Shown piece after piece: positions 23,811-33,956 of a stretch of 64,000 nucleotides of DNA. Positions within the stretch are counted from its first letter, which is position 1; each line of letters opens with the position of its first letter. Made by a program: the position numbers and the translations under genes. A model generated the notes under the pieces. It was not told the DNA's origin. It saw only the letters and a list, made by a program, of their open reading frames with translations, and did no database searches. The DNA lies in assembly GCA_003218375.1 (NCBI GenBank), contig QHNH01000012.1, forward strand, positions 166,918-230,917. Direction: 5' to 3'. Origin of the DNA: Verrucomicrobiota bacterium. Its GTDB lineage: Bacteria > Verrucomicrobiota > Verrucomicrobiia > Chthoniobacterales > UBA10450.

Positions 23811-24509
23811 ATGGGTCGCTTTGCCCAGGAATTCCGGTCGCTCTTCGACAAGCAATACCGCCGCGCCTTTCGCAATTTGCGGCATTTGCCGCGGATGGAT
23901 TATCGGTTCGTGATCGATGCCGGGGCGAACCGCGGCGCCTTCACGGATGCTTTTCTCCGGTTACACCAACCGGAGCGCGTCGTCCTCGTCGAAGCCATTC
24001 CAGAGCTCGCGCTGAAATTGCACGAGAGATATGCGGGCGATCCGCGCATCTCCGTCGTCGCGGCGGCGTTATCCGACCGAATTGGCGAAGCAAAGTTTGA
24101 AATCAACCGGTCGGAAGCGTCGAGTTCGTTGCTCCCGATCGATCCGAGAAATTCTGGATGGTTCGGTCGCGACCTTGGCGTCGCTCACTCGATTATGGTC
24201 CCGACCACGACGCTGCCGGAAGTGATGAAGCGCGAGAACCTGGAGAGGATCGATTTGCTCAAACTCGATCTGCAAGGCGCCGAGCGATTCGTCCTGTCTG
24301 GCGGCGCCGGGGTCCTCGAAGGCGTGCGCGTTATCTACACGGAAGTCTTCTTCGAGCAGCTTTACGCCGGCGCGTGGCTCTTCTGGGAGATGAACGAATT
24401 TCTTTCCGGTCGCGGATTCAAGCTCTGCGGTTTATCGAACATCGTTCACGCCGCTGACGGCGATCTCGTCCAGGCGAACGCGACTTTCCGACGAGCGACC
24501 TTGAGCTAA
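23811..24509 (+). CDS. FkbM family methyltransferase
   Basis: 232 residues from the ATG at 23811 (MGRFAQEFRSLFDKQYRRAF), which follows AAGAGG by one base; the longer in-frame extension is antisense to tatA. Methyltransferase motifs: VIDAGANRGAFTDAFLR, VVLVEAIPEL, and the FkbM hallmark DLLKLDLQGAERFVLSGG. FkbM enzymes O-methylate sugars or polyketides; the substrate here is unknown. The secreted hydrolase gene begins three bases after the stop codon, so the two are likely co-transcribed. Confidence 0.85.
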   Translation: MGRFAQEFRSLFDKQYRRAFRNLRHLPRMDYRFVIDAGANRGAFTDAFLRLHQPERVVLVEAIPELALKLHERYAGDPRISVVAAALSDRIGEAKFEINRSEASSSLLPIDPRNSGWFGRDLGVAHSIMVPTTTLPEVMKRENLERIDLLKLDLQGAERFVLSGGAGVLEGVRVIYTEVFFEQLYAGAWLFWEMNEFLSGRGFKLCGLSNIVHAADGDLVQANATFRRATLS

Positions 24510-24512
24510 ACA

Positions 24513-25319
24513 ATGTCTCGAACGCTCTTGTTATTTTGTTTCGTCTTCCATGGGTTGATTGCTTCGGTCTCTTCGGGCGCGACGCTCGGCAGCCAGCAAA
24601 TCGAGCCCGGCGGCAAGATCGAAATTCGTTTTCCGGTTTCGAAATATTTTCAGGATATCGCTGCGCAGGCCGGTAACCCCCGCCCCGAAACGGGGCGCGC
24701 CGTTCTCGCTTTTCCGGCCGGATTCGATCCGGCGCGGCCCTGGCCGATTCTTATCGTGACGTCTACGAGCGACTTCAATCGTACCAGCGCGATGGATGCG
24801 GAATGGTATCGCGCGCCCGCCACGGCCGAGGGCTGGGTGGTTCTCGGACCGGACGCGACGATCCGTCCGCGCCTCGACTCAACGCAATGGCGTCTCGGCC
24901 TGCTTGGCGCCGCGCTCGATGCAATTCGCAAGGAGTGGCCGCAATCCGCGAAGTGGCCGGTCGCGTTCGCCGGTTTTTCCGGCGGGTCAAAACGCAGCGG
25001 CGTTCTCGGCGCCATGCTGGCGAAAGGTGGCTCGGTGAGGGTTTGCGGATTTTTCCTAAGCGGCATCAACGAAGATCGCCTCGGCGAAGCCTACAAGACC
25101 TATCAGCCCGGTCGCGGTTTTCTGGAGGTTCCGGTTTGGCTGAGCAGCGGAGCCAGCGATCCGGTCGCGACGCCGCAAGCGCATAACCTTGTCAAAGCGT
25201 CGCTGGAACGGACTGGATTCAAACGCGTCCGGCTCGAACAATTCGGCGGCGGCCACCAGTTGAAAATGTCCGAGGTGCGGCGGGCGCTCCAGTGGTTCCG
25301 GCAGCTGGGAAGATTTTAG
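24513..25319 (+). CDS. Secreted alpha/beta hydrolase-fold protein
   Basis: 268 residues with a signal peptide (MSRTLLLFCFVFHGLIASVS, cleavage near 22). Sequence GFSGGSKRSGVLGAML fits a nucleophile elbow (GxSxG, Ser near residue 155), with SGASDPVATPQAH and FGGGHQLKMSE as likely acid and His loops. The overall plan is that of poly(3-hydroxybutyrate) depolymerase-like or dienelactone-hydrolase-like exported esterases; assignment to a subfamily is not secure. Confidence 0.7.
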   Translation: MSRTLLLFCFVFHGLIASVSSGATLGSQQIEPGGKIEIRFPVSKYFQDIAAQAGNPRPETGRAVLAFPAGFDPARPWPILIVTSTSDFNRTSAMDAEWYRAPATAEGWVVLGPDATIRPRLDSTQWRLGLLGAALDAIRKEWPQSAKWPVAFAGFSGGSKRSGVLGAMLAKGGSVRVCGFFLSGINEDRLGEAYKTYQPGRGFLEVPVWLSSGASDPVATPQAHNLVKASLERTGFKRVRLEQFGGGHQLKMSEVRRALQWFRQLGRF

Positions 25320-25397
25320 TTGTAGCCGGGATCGGTGATCCCGGCAGTATTCGGCGTCGTGCAGAGCCTGCAGTGACGTTGACGTCTGATATCGTTG

Positions 25398-25608
25398 CCC
25401 CTCACCTCGTCCTCTCCCTCAAGGAAAGGAAGTTTTTGTTGTCATCCCGAGCTTGTCGAGGGATCTCATATTTGCCTTGCTCGCTGACGCTCGCCGAGGC
25501 TAGAGGTTTTTCGACTGCGCTCTGCTCCGCTCAAAATGACAACGAAGAATGTGCCGCCGCCGCTCCTCAACGTTCCTTCTCCCTGAGCGAGAAGGTTAGG
25601 ATGAGGGT
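25398..25608. repeat. Composite nested palindromic repeat, copy 2
   Basis: Reverse-orientation copy of the element at 1894-2112. The inner inverted repeat spans 25438-25543 (GTTGTCATCCCGAGCTTGTC ... TCAAAATGACAAC) and the outer arms end at GGTTAGGATGAGGGT. The right arm supplies the last codons and the TAA stop of the gene at 25596-25901. A short GTAGCCGGGATCGGTGATCC palindrome precedes it at 25321. The interval 25320-25595 holds only repeats. Confidence 0.85.
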
Positions 25609-25901
25609 TGCCTTTGGGGTGCAAGAACCCAGGCGACAGCGAAGGTCGCAACTGTCGCATAGCCCAAGGCCAGCGCGAGATTGACTCCCAGCCAAAGCGC
25701 CGGTTTCTGCTCCCGGCGCATGTACCGATAATCCGCCCAGTAGCTCCGCAGCGTGCATCGTTTCCAACCCCACTCGATCGCGCCGCCGCTGCTATCGGCG
25801 AACATCACGTGCGTCATCGTTCGCTCTATGTATAACGGTAGCAAAGCGGCAATGCTCAGCGCCATAGCGAACAAAATCGCGACTCGAAGTGGGCGTTTCA
25901 T
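25596..25901 (-). CDS. Small membrane protein, C-terminus inside a repeat
   Basis: 101 residues. Hydrophobic helix at 8-25 (VAILFAMALSIAALLPLYI) and a second near 70-92 (LWLGVNLALALGYATVATFA), with a polar Trp/Tyr-rich loop between them (EWGWKRCTLRSYWADYRYMR). No family recognised. The final residues PQRQPSS and the TAA stop are encoded by the outer arm of the composite repeat, so the original C-terminus may have differed. Confidence 0.6.
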   Translation of the reverse strand: MKRPLRVAILFAMALSIAALLPLYIERTMTHVMFADSSGGAIEWGWKRCTLRSYWADYRYMRREQKPALWLGVNLALALGYATVATFAVAWVLAPQRQPSS

Positions 25902-25955
25902 TGGTTTCTCTCACACGGTCCGGCGAATTCGGTGCGTTGATGGCGAAGAAGAATT

Positions 25956-27149
25956 TCAGGGTCCAGCCAGGTTCTCGCAATCATAGTATTCACTTTCAAA
26001 CAATCCGGTAAGCGGATGAGGCTTTTGCTTTATCCAGAGGGAGATCCTTTCGCCCTCCGCATATTTACAAATCCGTTTCGCGACTTGCCGGTAAACGCGA
26101 GGCTCCGGATAAATTGGGACCCGGAGTTCGGCATAGGCCCACCGGTTGATATCGAGGAAGAACGGCTCGCTCTTCTGCCAGACGTGGGGGTGGATCGCCG
26201 CCGGAAGCCGGGCCAGGACGGCGGGTCCAAGGTAGAGGGCCGTTTGATAAGTGTTCCCGGAATACAAAGCCGACGAGAGATAAGCATCCCAAAGACCGAC
26301 AAAGTTTAACGAAGGCAGCACGCCAAACAGGATCAAGACCAGGATCTGGAAAGCTTTCTTTCCGATCACGATTCTGCGCGCAGTGGTTTTCTTGTCCTGC
26401 CAGAACAATATCCAAACAAACGACGTCATGGCGATGTTCCATGGCCACACCACGACATTTTCGCCGCTGGCAACGAGCAAGAGCAGGATCGCCAGGTGCG
26501 TCGCGACAGCGACCAGGACAGCGCCACTTCTGAATCGTCGCGTGAGCAGGCCGAGCCCAATGAAGATCTCGACTAAAGGTACAACCAGGATCAACCAGAG
26601 CGGAAAATGGGCGACGGCGGCTTGCCACGAGCTGGGGAGAAAGGCGGCTATATCAGGCCACGTCGTGCGGACGAAAGTAACGTTGAGTTTTTGAACTCCA
26701 CTCCAGAGATAGATCGAGGCAACGATCAGCCTGCATGCGTCCAAGGCGGCCCGATTGCCGCCGGGATCGTTCTCCTTCCAGGCGAGAAACCCAAACCCAG
26801 CCAGCATGAAGAGATATTGGTAGAACCATGGCTGCCACCGCGTCTGGTCCCACAGACTGAGTAACGCCGCCAGACAAACGAAAATAAGGACAAGCTTGCG
26901 AGGCCGGGGCAAAAAACTAATCACCGCCAGCAAAGCCAGCAACGAAAGAAACCAGATGTAGTCGATCGGATAAGGGATTTCCGGCAAGTAGTTGCTTACG
27001 GGAGCTAGCGGGAACAAGCGCGACGAAAGCCAGAGCTTCCACGAAAGAAGAAAAGAACATCCCATCGCCGCCGCGATCAGGCGGACGAGCAAACCGACCT
27101 GTCGCTCCTCAGTCTTGCTGAGATTGCCGCGCCGGGGATCAAGCTTCAT
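25956..27149 (-). CDS. Polytopic membrane protein (DoxX/HTTM-like)
   Basis: 397 residues with about nine or ten hydrophobic segments. The middle part (CRLIVASIYLWSGVQKLN ... PLVEIFIGLGLLTRRFRSGA) recalls the DoxX/HTTM four-helix unit, including the motif SGVQKLN and a following acidic residue. The C-terminal ~90 residues are soluble and rich in Tyr/Arg. No enzymatic function can be assigned. It stands alone. Confidence 0.7.
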   Translation of the reverse strand: MKLDPRRGNLSKTEERQVGLLVRLIAAAMGCSFLLSWKLWLSSRLFPLAPVSNYLPEIPYPIDYIWFLSLLALLAVISFLPRPRKLVLIFVCLAALLSLWDQTRWQPWFYQYLFMLAGFGFLAWKENDPGGNRAALDACRLIVASIYLWSGVQKLNVTFVRTTWPDIAAFLPSSWQAAVAHFPLWLILVVPLVEIFIGLGLLTRRFRSGAVLVAVATHLAILLLLVASGENVVVWPWNIAMTSFVWILFWQDKKTTARRIVIGKKAFQILVLILFGVLPSLNFVGLWDAYLSSALYSGNTYQTALYLGPAVLARLPAAIHPHVWQKSEPFFLDINRWAYAELRVPIYPEPRVYRQVAKRICKYAEGERISLWIKQKPHPLTGLFESEYYDCENLAGP

Positions 27150-27218
27150 TTAGACAGCCGCAGCCCCGCTCGAATCAGGAAACAGAAAGGTCCTTTCCTT
27201 GTTTCCTGATTTCCTCAT

Positions 27219-27698
27219 TCATTCTTCCCCGTCGTAATACTCGAGGGACTCCCCGCGCATGAGCCTGCGCTCCGGCGAACGGACAAGCCATTTCTTGCTG
27301 TCGGGATAATAGGACGATTCGCCGATCGGGTTGTCCGCTACGATGAGAATAAGAAGGTCTTCAGTCCCGTCGTTGGCGAAAGTGTGAGGCTCTTCCGGGG
27401 GGAAGATAAATGCATCACCAGTCTCGATCGGCGTCGTCCCGTCTTTGTGGCGCACGGCGCCTTTGCCCGAGAGGACATAGTAGAACTCCCATTGCGCGCT
27501 ATGCGAATGATACGGATACGCCGTTTTCCCCGGCGGAATCCGAGTAAACTCGACATCGAACGGATGGCGCTCCTTCAGGTCGGTCGAAAACGGTTTTCGC
27601 CCCAGCGCTTCAGATAAGCCTTTACTCGCGCCCCCGAATTTCCCGCTCGGCGACGACCACGAGTCTTCGACAATGTCCTTGATGTTTACTTTTTGCAC
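27219..27698 (-). CDS. Cupin-domain protein
   Basis: 159 residues from the GTG at 27698 (VQKVNIKDIVEDSW), chosen because AGGAG lies about ten bases upstream; an earlier ATG at 27764 would extend into the toxin gene. Single cupin barrel with metal-binding motif 1 PYHSHSAQWEFYYVLSG and motif 2 GDAFIFPPEEPHTFAN, giving the usual His-His-Glu-His set. Probably a metal-dependent isomerase, dioxygenase or sugar-binding protein; no substrate clue. Same orientation as the toxin-antitoxin pair, 29 bp downstream. Confidence 0.8.
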   Translation of the reverse strand: MQKVNIKDIVEDSWSSPSGKFGGASKGLSEALGRKPFSTDLKERHPFDVEFTRIPPGKTAYPYHSHSAQWEFYYVLSGKGAVRHKDGTTPIETGDAFIFPPEEPHTFANDGTEDLLILIVADNPIGESSYYPDSKKWLVRSPERRLMRGESLEYYDGEE

Positions 27699-27726
27699 GG
27701 CGGCGACTCCTATCAGTTGGGCGTCC

Positions 27727-28023
27727 TCAAATATTCGGAGTTCCCCGCGCGGCATGCCAGACACGGACTATCTCGACAACCTTCCGTTCGTGATCGACGC
27801 GATACACAATCCGGTATGGTCTAAAGATGAGCTCACGAACTGTCACATTGCGATGCTCTGGAACACTGCGGCCGATCTCTGGGTGGTCCTGCAACATGTC
27901 GGTCCGCGCCATCAGTTCATAGGCAAACGATTCAGCTCGTTCTGGATTGTCACTGGCGATGAACCGAACAATATCGTGCAGGTCGTCACGCGAAACGGGC
28001 GACCAGATCAGCTTGTAAGCCAT
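27727..28023 (-). CDS. parE: ParE/RelE-superfamily toxin
   Basis: 98 residues. The RelE/ParE fold is evident: YKLIWSPVSRDDLHDIVRFI at the N-terminus, helical SFAYELMARTDML, then ELIFRPYRIVYRVDHERKVVEIVRVWHAAR. The final strand and Arg/His residues fit the ParE branch, which inhibits DNA gyrase; RelE-like RNase activity cannot be excluded. It overlaps the antitoxin gene by 16 bases, the usual TA arrangement with the antitoxin first. Confidence 0.85.
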   Translation of the reverse strand: MAYKLIWSPVSRDDLHDIVRFIASDNPERAESFAYELMARTDMLQDHPEIGRSVPEHRNVTVRELIFRPYRIVYRVDHERKVVEIVRVWHAARGTPNI

Positions 28024-28193
28024 GTGGCGAGCTGGCGCTTCACCTCTGCGTGTGGAATGCCTTCGCCGCGATCCAGCTGGTCCAACCCTTTCTGCACAGC
28101 TGCCAGGAACTCAACTCGCGCAGCGATATCTTCGAGAGACGCTTCATCCGGCAACTCGCCGATGGCATCGAGCACCAGTTCTTTCTGTGTCAT
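28008..28193 (-). CDS. Antitoxin partner of the ParE-like toxin
   Basis: 61 residues, acidic. MTQKELVLDAIGELPDEASL then EDIAARVEFLAAVQKGLDQL and a C-terminal HAEVKRQLATWL are characteristic of short addiction-module antitoxins whose C-terminal helix wraps the toxin. Translated just before the toxin with a 16-base overlap. Expected to repress its own promoter, which would lie in 28194-28268; no operator palindrome was identified by eye. Confidence 0.8.
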   Translation of the reverse strand: MTQKELVLDAIGELPDEASLEDIAARVEFLAAVQKGLDQLDRGEGIPHAEVKRQLATWLTS

Positions 28194-28268
28194 GGGGGAA
28201 ATATGGATTTTGGAGCGCCCGACCGCAAGCGTCTAACGGTTGAACAAATCAACGACTAGGAATTGTCG

Positions 28269-29696
28269 TTACACGTCGTAATACATCGCGAACTCGTAGG
28301 GATGGGGGCGGAGACGCAAGGCGTCGTATTCCTTTTGTTTCATCTCGATCCAGTTCGCGACGAAGTCGGAGTTAAAGACGTCGCCTTTCAGGAGGAAGTT
28401 GTGGTCGGCGCTCAACGCTTCGATGGCGCCGCGGAGCGAATCGGGGACGCTCGGGACGTTGGCGAGTTCTTCCGGCGGCAGTTCGTAGAGGTTCTTATCG
28501 AGCGGATCGCCGGGATCGATCCGGCTCTGGATTCCATCGAGGCCGGCAAGCAATAACGCGGAGAAAGCGAGGTACGGATTCGCGGCCGGATCGGGCGTGC
28601 GGAACTCGATTCGTTTCGCTTTCGGATTTGCCGAGTAAGTGGGAATCCGGATCGCGGCGGAGCGGTTGCGCGCCGAGTAGGCCAGATTCACTGGCGCTTC
28701 GAATCCGGGGACGAGCCGCTTGTAGCTGTTCGTGGTTGGATTTGTCAGACAGGTAAGCGCGGGCGCGTGGCGCAAAATTCCCCCAATGAAGAAGAGCGCC
28801 ATCTCGCTGAGTCCGGCGTAACCGTTCCCGGCAAAGAGCGGCTTCCCATCTTTCCAAAGCGACATGTGGGTGTGCATGCCGGAACCGTTATCGCCGTAGA
28901 GCGGCTTCGGCATGAACGTGACGCTCTTGTTGTGCCTCTTCGCCACGTTCCGCACGATGTATTTGTAGTATTGCAGGTGGTCGGCCATCGACTTCATCGG
29001 CGCGAAGCGAATGTCGATCTCGGCCTGGCCGGCGGTCGCGACTTCGTGATGCTGCCGTTCGATCGGGATACCGGCCTTTTCCATCTCGAGGCACATCTCG
29101 TTGCGAATGTCCTGCAGGCTGTCCGCCGGGCCAACCGGGAAGTAACCTTCTTTCGCGCGAATTTTGTAACCGAGATTCGGGAATTCCTCGCGGGCGCTGT
29201 TCCAATGTCCTTCCGCGCTGTCGACGAGATGGAACGAAGAATTGCCGCTGTAGCTGTAACGTACTTCGTCGAAGATGAAGAATTCCGCTTCCGGCCCGAA
29301 GAACGCGGTGTCCGCGATGCCGGTGCTTTGCAAATACGCTTCCGCTTTCTCAGCGACACCGCGCGGGTCGCGGTCGTAGGGCTCGCGCGTGATCGGATCA
29401 ACGATCGTGCAAATCAGGCTCAGCGTCGGCTCCGCGTTGAAGACGTCGATCCAGGCCGTGCTCGGATCGGGAACGACGAGCATGTCGCTGGCGTTGATCG
29501 CGCGCCAGCCGCGGATGCTCGAGCCGTCGAAGCCGAGGCCATCGGTGAAAATCTCCTCGTTATATTCGGTGAGGGTGGTGGTGAAATGCTGCCAGGAGCC
29601 CGGCAGATCGGTGAATTTGAAATCCACGAGTTTCACGTCGTGGTCCTTGATCATTTTCGTAACGTCGGAGGCGGTTTTGTCTTTATCTTTGGCCAT
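28269..29696 (-). CDS. glnA: Glutamine synthetase, type I
   Basis: 475 residues, the length of GSI enzymes. Makes glutamine from glutamate, ammonia and ATP. Family blocks: [20 protein letters not shown], the ATP-site segment [37 protein letters not shown], and the adenylylation loop [12 protein letters not shown] containing the regulatory Tyr, indicating control by adenylyl transfer. glnB lies upstream in the same orientation, so this is a nitrogen-assimilation pair, separated by an octamer palindrome. Confidence 0.97.
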   Translation of the reverse strand: MAKDKDKTASDVTKMIKDHDVKLVDFKFTDLPGSWQHFTTTLTEYNEEIFTDGLGFDGSSIRGWRAINASDMLVVPDPSTAWIDVFNAEPTLSLICTIVDPITREPYDRDPRGVAEKAEAYLQSTGIADTAFFGPEAEFFIFDEVRYSYSGNSSFHLVDSAEGHWNSAREEFPNLGYKIRAKEGYFPVGPADSLQDIRNEMCLEMEKAGIPIERQHHEVATAGQAEIDIRFAPMKSMADHLQYYKYIVRNVAKRHNKSVTFMPKPLYGDNGSGMHTHMSLWKDGKPLFAGNGYAGLSEMALFFIGGILRHAPALTCLTNPTTNSYKRLVPGFEAPVNLAYSARNRSAAIRIPTYSANPKAKRIEFRTPDPAANPYLAFSALLLAGLDGIQSRIDPGDPLDKNLYELPPEELANVPSVPDSLRGAIEALSADHNFLLKGDVFNSDFVANWIEMKQKEYDALRLRPHPYEFAMYYDV

Positions 29697-29698
29697 GG

Positions 29699-29811
29699 TG
29701 AAAGGTTGAGAGGTTGAGGAGTTGAGAGGTTGAGAAGATCAGTTATTGAAAAAGTTTAACGGTTGAATGGTCGATCCTCTCAACCACTCAACCGTTCAAC
29801 CTCTCAACCAA

Positions 29812-29812
<1 letters not shown>
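29699..29812. repeat. Palindrome of tandem octamers (GTTGAGAG) between glnA and glnB
   Basis: Left arm: GTTGAGAG, GTTGAGGA, GTTGAGAG, GTTGAGAA in tandem. Right arm: CCTCTCAA, CCACTCAA, CCGTTCAA, CCTCTCAA in tandem. The centre holds TTGAAAAAGTTTAACGGTTGAA. It takes up essentially the whole glnB-glnA intergenic region and must be transcribed if the two genes share a promoter. Confidence 0.85.
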
Positions 29813-30468
<656 letters not shown>

Positions 30469-33400
30469 ATGCCTTCCGATTCCTTCGTTCACCTCCATCT
30501 CCACACCGAATACTCCTTCCTCGATGGGTTGGTGCGGACGAAAGAGCTGATGAAAAAGGCGAAGGAATTCAAGATGCCCGCAGTCGCGATCACCGACCAC
30601 GGGAATCTTCACGGAGCGATCGAGTTTTACCAGGAGGCGACCAGGGCCGGCCTCAAACCGATCATCGGTTGCGAGGCTTACATGGCGCCGGGCGCGATGA
30701 AAGATCGCCCGACGAACCAGCGCGATGCCGCCTATCATTTCACCCTCCTGGCGAAAGACGAGGTCGGTTATCGCAACCTCGTGAAGATGATTTCCACCGC
30801 GCACCTAGACGGGTTCCATTACAAACCGCGAATCGACAAGGAACTGCTCTCGAAACATTCGAGCGGCTTGATCGGGCTGAGCGGCTGTCTCAAGGGCGAG
30901 ATCAACATGGCGATCCAGTCCGACAATCTTGCCAAGGCCCGGCAGAGCGTGGCGGAGTTCCGCGACATCCTGGGCGCGGAGAATTTCTTTCTCGAGATGC
31001 ACGACCACGGGATCGAGGCGCAGGAGAAGTGCAACGCGATCCTGCCGAAGCTAGCGCAGGAGTTCGGCCTCGGCCTTGTGGCGGCAAACGACGTGCATTT
31101 CCTGGAGCGGAGCCATCACGAGACGCACGACGTCATGGTTTGCATCGGCACCGGCAAGATGGTGCACGACGAACGGCGGATGCGTTACCCGCCCGAGCTT
31201 TATTTCAAGTCCGCCGACGAAATGCGCGCTCTGTTTCCGAATCACCCCGAAGCCATCACAAATACGCTCGTCATCGCGGACCGCTGCAATCTCGCGCTCG
31301 AGTTCGGCGTCTCGAAGTATCCGGAATATCCGGCGCCCGAGGGAAAAACGCGTGAAGTGTATTTGCGCGAGCTTTGTTACCAAGGTTTGCATGATCGCTA
31401 TGGCGAACGCGCCGGGACCGATTCGGAATTGATCAAACGGCTCGACTACGAAGTCGACGTGATCGAAAAGGCCGGATTCGTCAGTTACATCCTGATCGTC
31501 TGGGATTTCATTCACTTCGCAAAGCAGAGAGAAATTCCCGTCGGGCCGGGGCGCGGCTCAGCCGCGGGTTCGCTCGTGGCGTACGTCCTGGGAATTACCG
31601 ACATTGATCCGCTCCACTTCGGATTGCTCTTCGAGCGATTTTTGAATCCGGAACGCGTTTCACCGCCCGATATCGACGTCGATTTCTGCAAGGACCGGCG
31701 CGGGGAGGTGCTGGAATACGTCCGGCAAAAATACGGCGACCGCCGCGTTTCGCAGATCGTCACGTTCAATAAGATGAATGCGAAAAGCGCGGTGCGCGAC
31801 GTTGGACGCGTGATCGGGCTTTCCTACGGCGAAGCGGACCGGCTCGCGCGGATGATCCCGACCGGACCGGGCCAGCAAAATATCTCGCTGACGGATTCAG
31901 CTCTGGCGAATCCTGAGCTGCGCCGCGCCATCGAGACTGAGCCGGCGACGCGCCAACTCTGGGATCACGCGCTTCTGCTCGAAGGCCGCTCGCGCAATTT
32001 CGGCGTGCACGCGGCCGGCATCGTCATCGGCGACCGCGATCTCTCGGAATACGTGCCGCTGCGCCGCGACCCGAAGGAAAAGGAAGTCATCACCCAATAT
32101 CCGATGGGGCCGTTGAACGATCTCGGGTTGCTCAAGATGGATTTCCTTGGGCTGCGGACGTTGACCGTGCTGCACGATGCGGAGGAGTTAATCCGCCAGC
32201 GCGTTCCGGACTTTTCGCTCGCGCAAATCCCGTTGGATGACGCGGCGACGTTCGCGCTCCTGAATCGCGCGGAAACGATCGGCATCTTCCAGTTGGAAGG
32301 CGGCATGACCGGGTTCTGCAAGCAATTCGATTTCAAAGCGATCGACGACATCATCGCCTTGAGCGCGCTCTACCGGCCTGGGCCGATGGACCTGATCCCG
32401 GATTACATCAAGCGCAAGAAGGGCCTCGCGAAAATTCGCTACGAACATCCGCTTCTGGAGGAAGTCTGCGCTGACACCTACGGCGTGATGATTTATCAGG
32501 AACAGGTGATGGCGGCGGCGAGCCGGCTGGCCGGTTACTCGTTAGGCCAGGCCGATTTGCTCCGGCGCGCCATGGGAAAAAAGGACAAGGAAAAGATGGC
32601 GAAGGAGCGCGCGAATTTTATCGAGGGTTGCGCGCGCGAAAACAAGATCCCGGAGAAGAAGGCGAACGCGATTTTCGATTTGCTGGAGAAGTTTGCCGGT
32701 TACGGATTCAACAAGAGCCACAGTGCCGCCTATGGGTTGATCAGTTACCAGACAGCCTACTTGAAGGCGAATTACCCGGTGGAATTCATGGCGGGGCTGC
32801 TGAGCAACGAGATCAACAACACCGACAAAATCTCGACGTTCGTCGGCGAATGCAAACGGATGGGCATCCCGATTCTGCCGCCGGACGTGAACCGCAGCGG
32901 CTTGAAGTTCAGTCCGGAAGCGACTGGCGCCGACTCGACACTTAATGCAATTCGCTATGGACTCTCCGCGATCAAGAACGTGGGGCAGGGGGCGATGGAA
33001 CTGGCGATCAAGGAACGCGAGGCGGGCGGCGAGTTCGCGTCGCTCGAGGATTTTTGCCGGCGCCTGGATTCCCGCGTGGCGAATCGCAAGATTCTCGAGA
33101 ACCTGATCCGGTGCGGCGCGTTCGATTTCCTCGGGCGGGAACGCGCGGAGTTGTTTGCCTGCATCGATGAATCGATGGCGGCGGCGGCCGCGTCCCAAAA
33201 GGATCGGGCGAGCGGGCAGGTCTCGCTTTTCGACGAGATGCCGGCGCCCGCGTCGAAGCCGGCCTCGCGCCGCGCCGTCCCGTGGACCGAGCACGAGAAA
33301 ATGTCGTACGAGAAAGAGCTGCTCGGTTTTTATGTGACCGGCCATCCGCTGGACGCCTACGCGGCTGTTCTGAGCGAAGGAAAATATCAGACCGTCACGT

Positions 33401-33954
33401 CGTTGAACGAATTGCCTGACCGCGCGTCGTTCAAGATCGCCGGCGCGATTGTCCAGGTCGACAAGAAGTTCACGAAGAAGGAAGGGAAGCCGTTCGCGGT
33501 GGTGTTTCTCGAAGACCTGACGGCGACGCTGGAGGTCGTCCTGTGGAACGAAGTTTACACAACCGTTGTCGAGGCGCTGGCGCTCGGACGCGTGATCGCG
33601 GTGCATGGCACATTGGACCGGCGCGACGACTCGCTGCGAGCCGTGGCGCAACGGGCGAAAGTTCTAAGTACGGCGACTGGCCCGGTGCGATTGCCTAACG
33701 AGTCCAATGGGAACGGCAATGGGAGCAGGGAAAAGGAATCGCCGCTGGTGCTCTCGTTCTCCGCGGCGGCAACGGCCGACGAATTGCGCCAAGTCCAGAC
33801 CGTTCTGGCCAGCTCGCCGGGCACGCAACCGGTGCGCCTGATGTTTTGCCGCGCCGATGGCGGCTTCGTCCAAATGGACGCAAACCTCCGGATCAATCTT
33901 ACGCCGGAACTTCGCGACAAACTCGCGCCCTGGTTGCAGCCGGCGGTGGGATGA
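30469..33954 (+). CDS. dnaE: DNA polymerase III alpha subunit
   Basis: 1161 residues, the DnaE1 replicative polymerase. N-terminal PHP domain (FVHLHLHTEYSFLDG; VAITDHGNLHGAIEF; ANDVHFLERSHHETHDVM) keeps most metal-binding His/Asp residues. The palm carries PPDIDVDFCKDRRGEVLEYV; the fingers include ARLIP-like GVHAAGIVIGDRDL and LKMDFLGLRTLT. It then has helix-hairpin-helix (GYGFNKSHSAAYGLISYQTAYLK region), and a C-terminal OB domain (SFKIAGAIVQVDKKFTKKEG). Complete. It stands alone with no other replication gene adjacent. Confidence 0.97.
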   Translation: MPSDSFVHLHLHTEYSFLDGLVRTKELMKKAKEFKMPAVAITDHGNLHGAIEFYQEATRAGLKPIIGCEAYMAPGAMKDRPTNQRDAAYHFTLLAKDEVGYRNLVKMISTAHLDGFHYKPRIDKELLSKHSSGLIGLSGCLKGEINMAIQSDNLAKARQSVAEFRDILGAENFFLEMHDHGIEAQEKCNAILPKLAQEFGLGLVAANDVHFLERSHHETHDVMVCIGTGKMVHDERRMRYPPELYFKSADEMRALFPNHPEAITNTLVIADRCNLALEFGVSKYPEYPAPEGKTREVYLRELCYQGLHDRYGERAGTDSELIKRLDYEVDVIEKAGFVSYILIVWDFIHFAKQREIPVGPGRGSAAGSLVAYVLGITDIDPLHFGLLFERFLNPERVSPPDIDVDFCKDRRGEVLEYVRQKYGDRRVSQIVTFNKMNAKSAVRDVGRVIGLSYGEADRLARMIPTGPGQQNISLTDSALANPELRRAIETEPATRQLWDHALLLEGRSRNFGVHAAGIVIGDRDLSEYVPLRRDPKEKEVITQYPMGPLNDLGLLKMDFLGLRTLTVLHDAEELIRQRVPDFSLAQIPLDDAATFALLNRAETIGIFQLEGGMTGFCKQFDFKAIDDIIALSALYRPGPMDLIPDYIKRKKGLAKIRYEHPLLEEVCADTYGVMIYQEQVMAAASRLAGYSLGQADLLRRAMGKKDKEKMAKERANFIEGCARENKIPEKKANAIFDLLEKFAGYGFNKSHSAAYGLISYQTAYLKANYPVEFMAGLLSNEINNTDKISTFVGECKRMGIPILPPDVNRSGLKFSPEATGADSTLNAIRYGLSAIKNVGQGAMELAIKEREAGGEFASLEDFCRRLDSRVANRKILENLIRCGAFDFLGRERAELFACIDESMAAAAASQKDRASGQVSLFDEMPAPASKPASRRAVPWTEHEKMSYEKELLGFYVTGHPLDAYAAVLSEGKYQTVTSLNELPDRASFKIAGAIVQVDKKFTKKEGKPFAVVFLEDLTATLEVVLWNEVYTTVVEALALGRVIAVHGTLDRRDDSLRAVAQRAKVLSTATGPVRLPNESNGNGNGSREKESPLVLSFSAAATADELRQVQTVLASSPGTQPVRLMFCRADGGFVQMDANLRINLTPELRDKLAPWLQPAVG

Positions 33955-33956
33955 TG

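Noticed and set aside
28767..29717. 316-codon plus-strand open frame opposite glnA
   Set aside because: Shadow of glnA on the other strand; no ribosome-binding site or homology signal.
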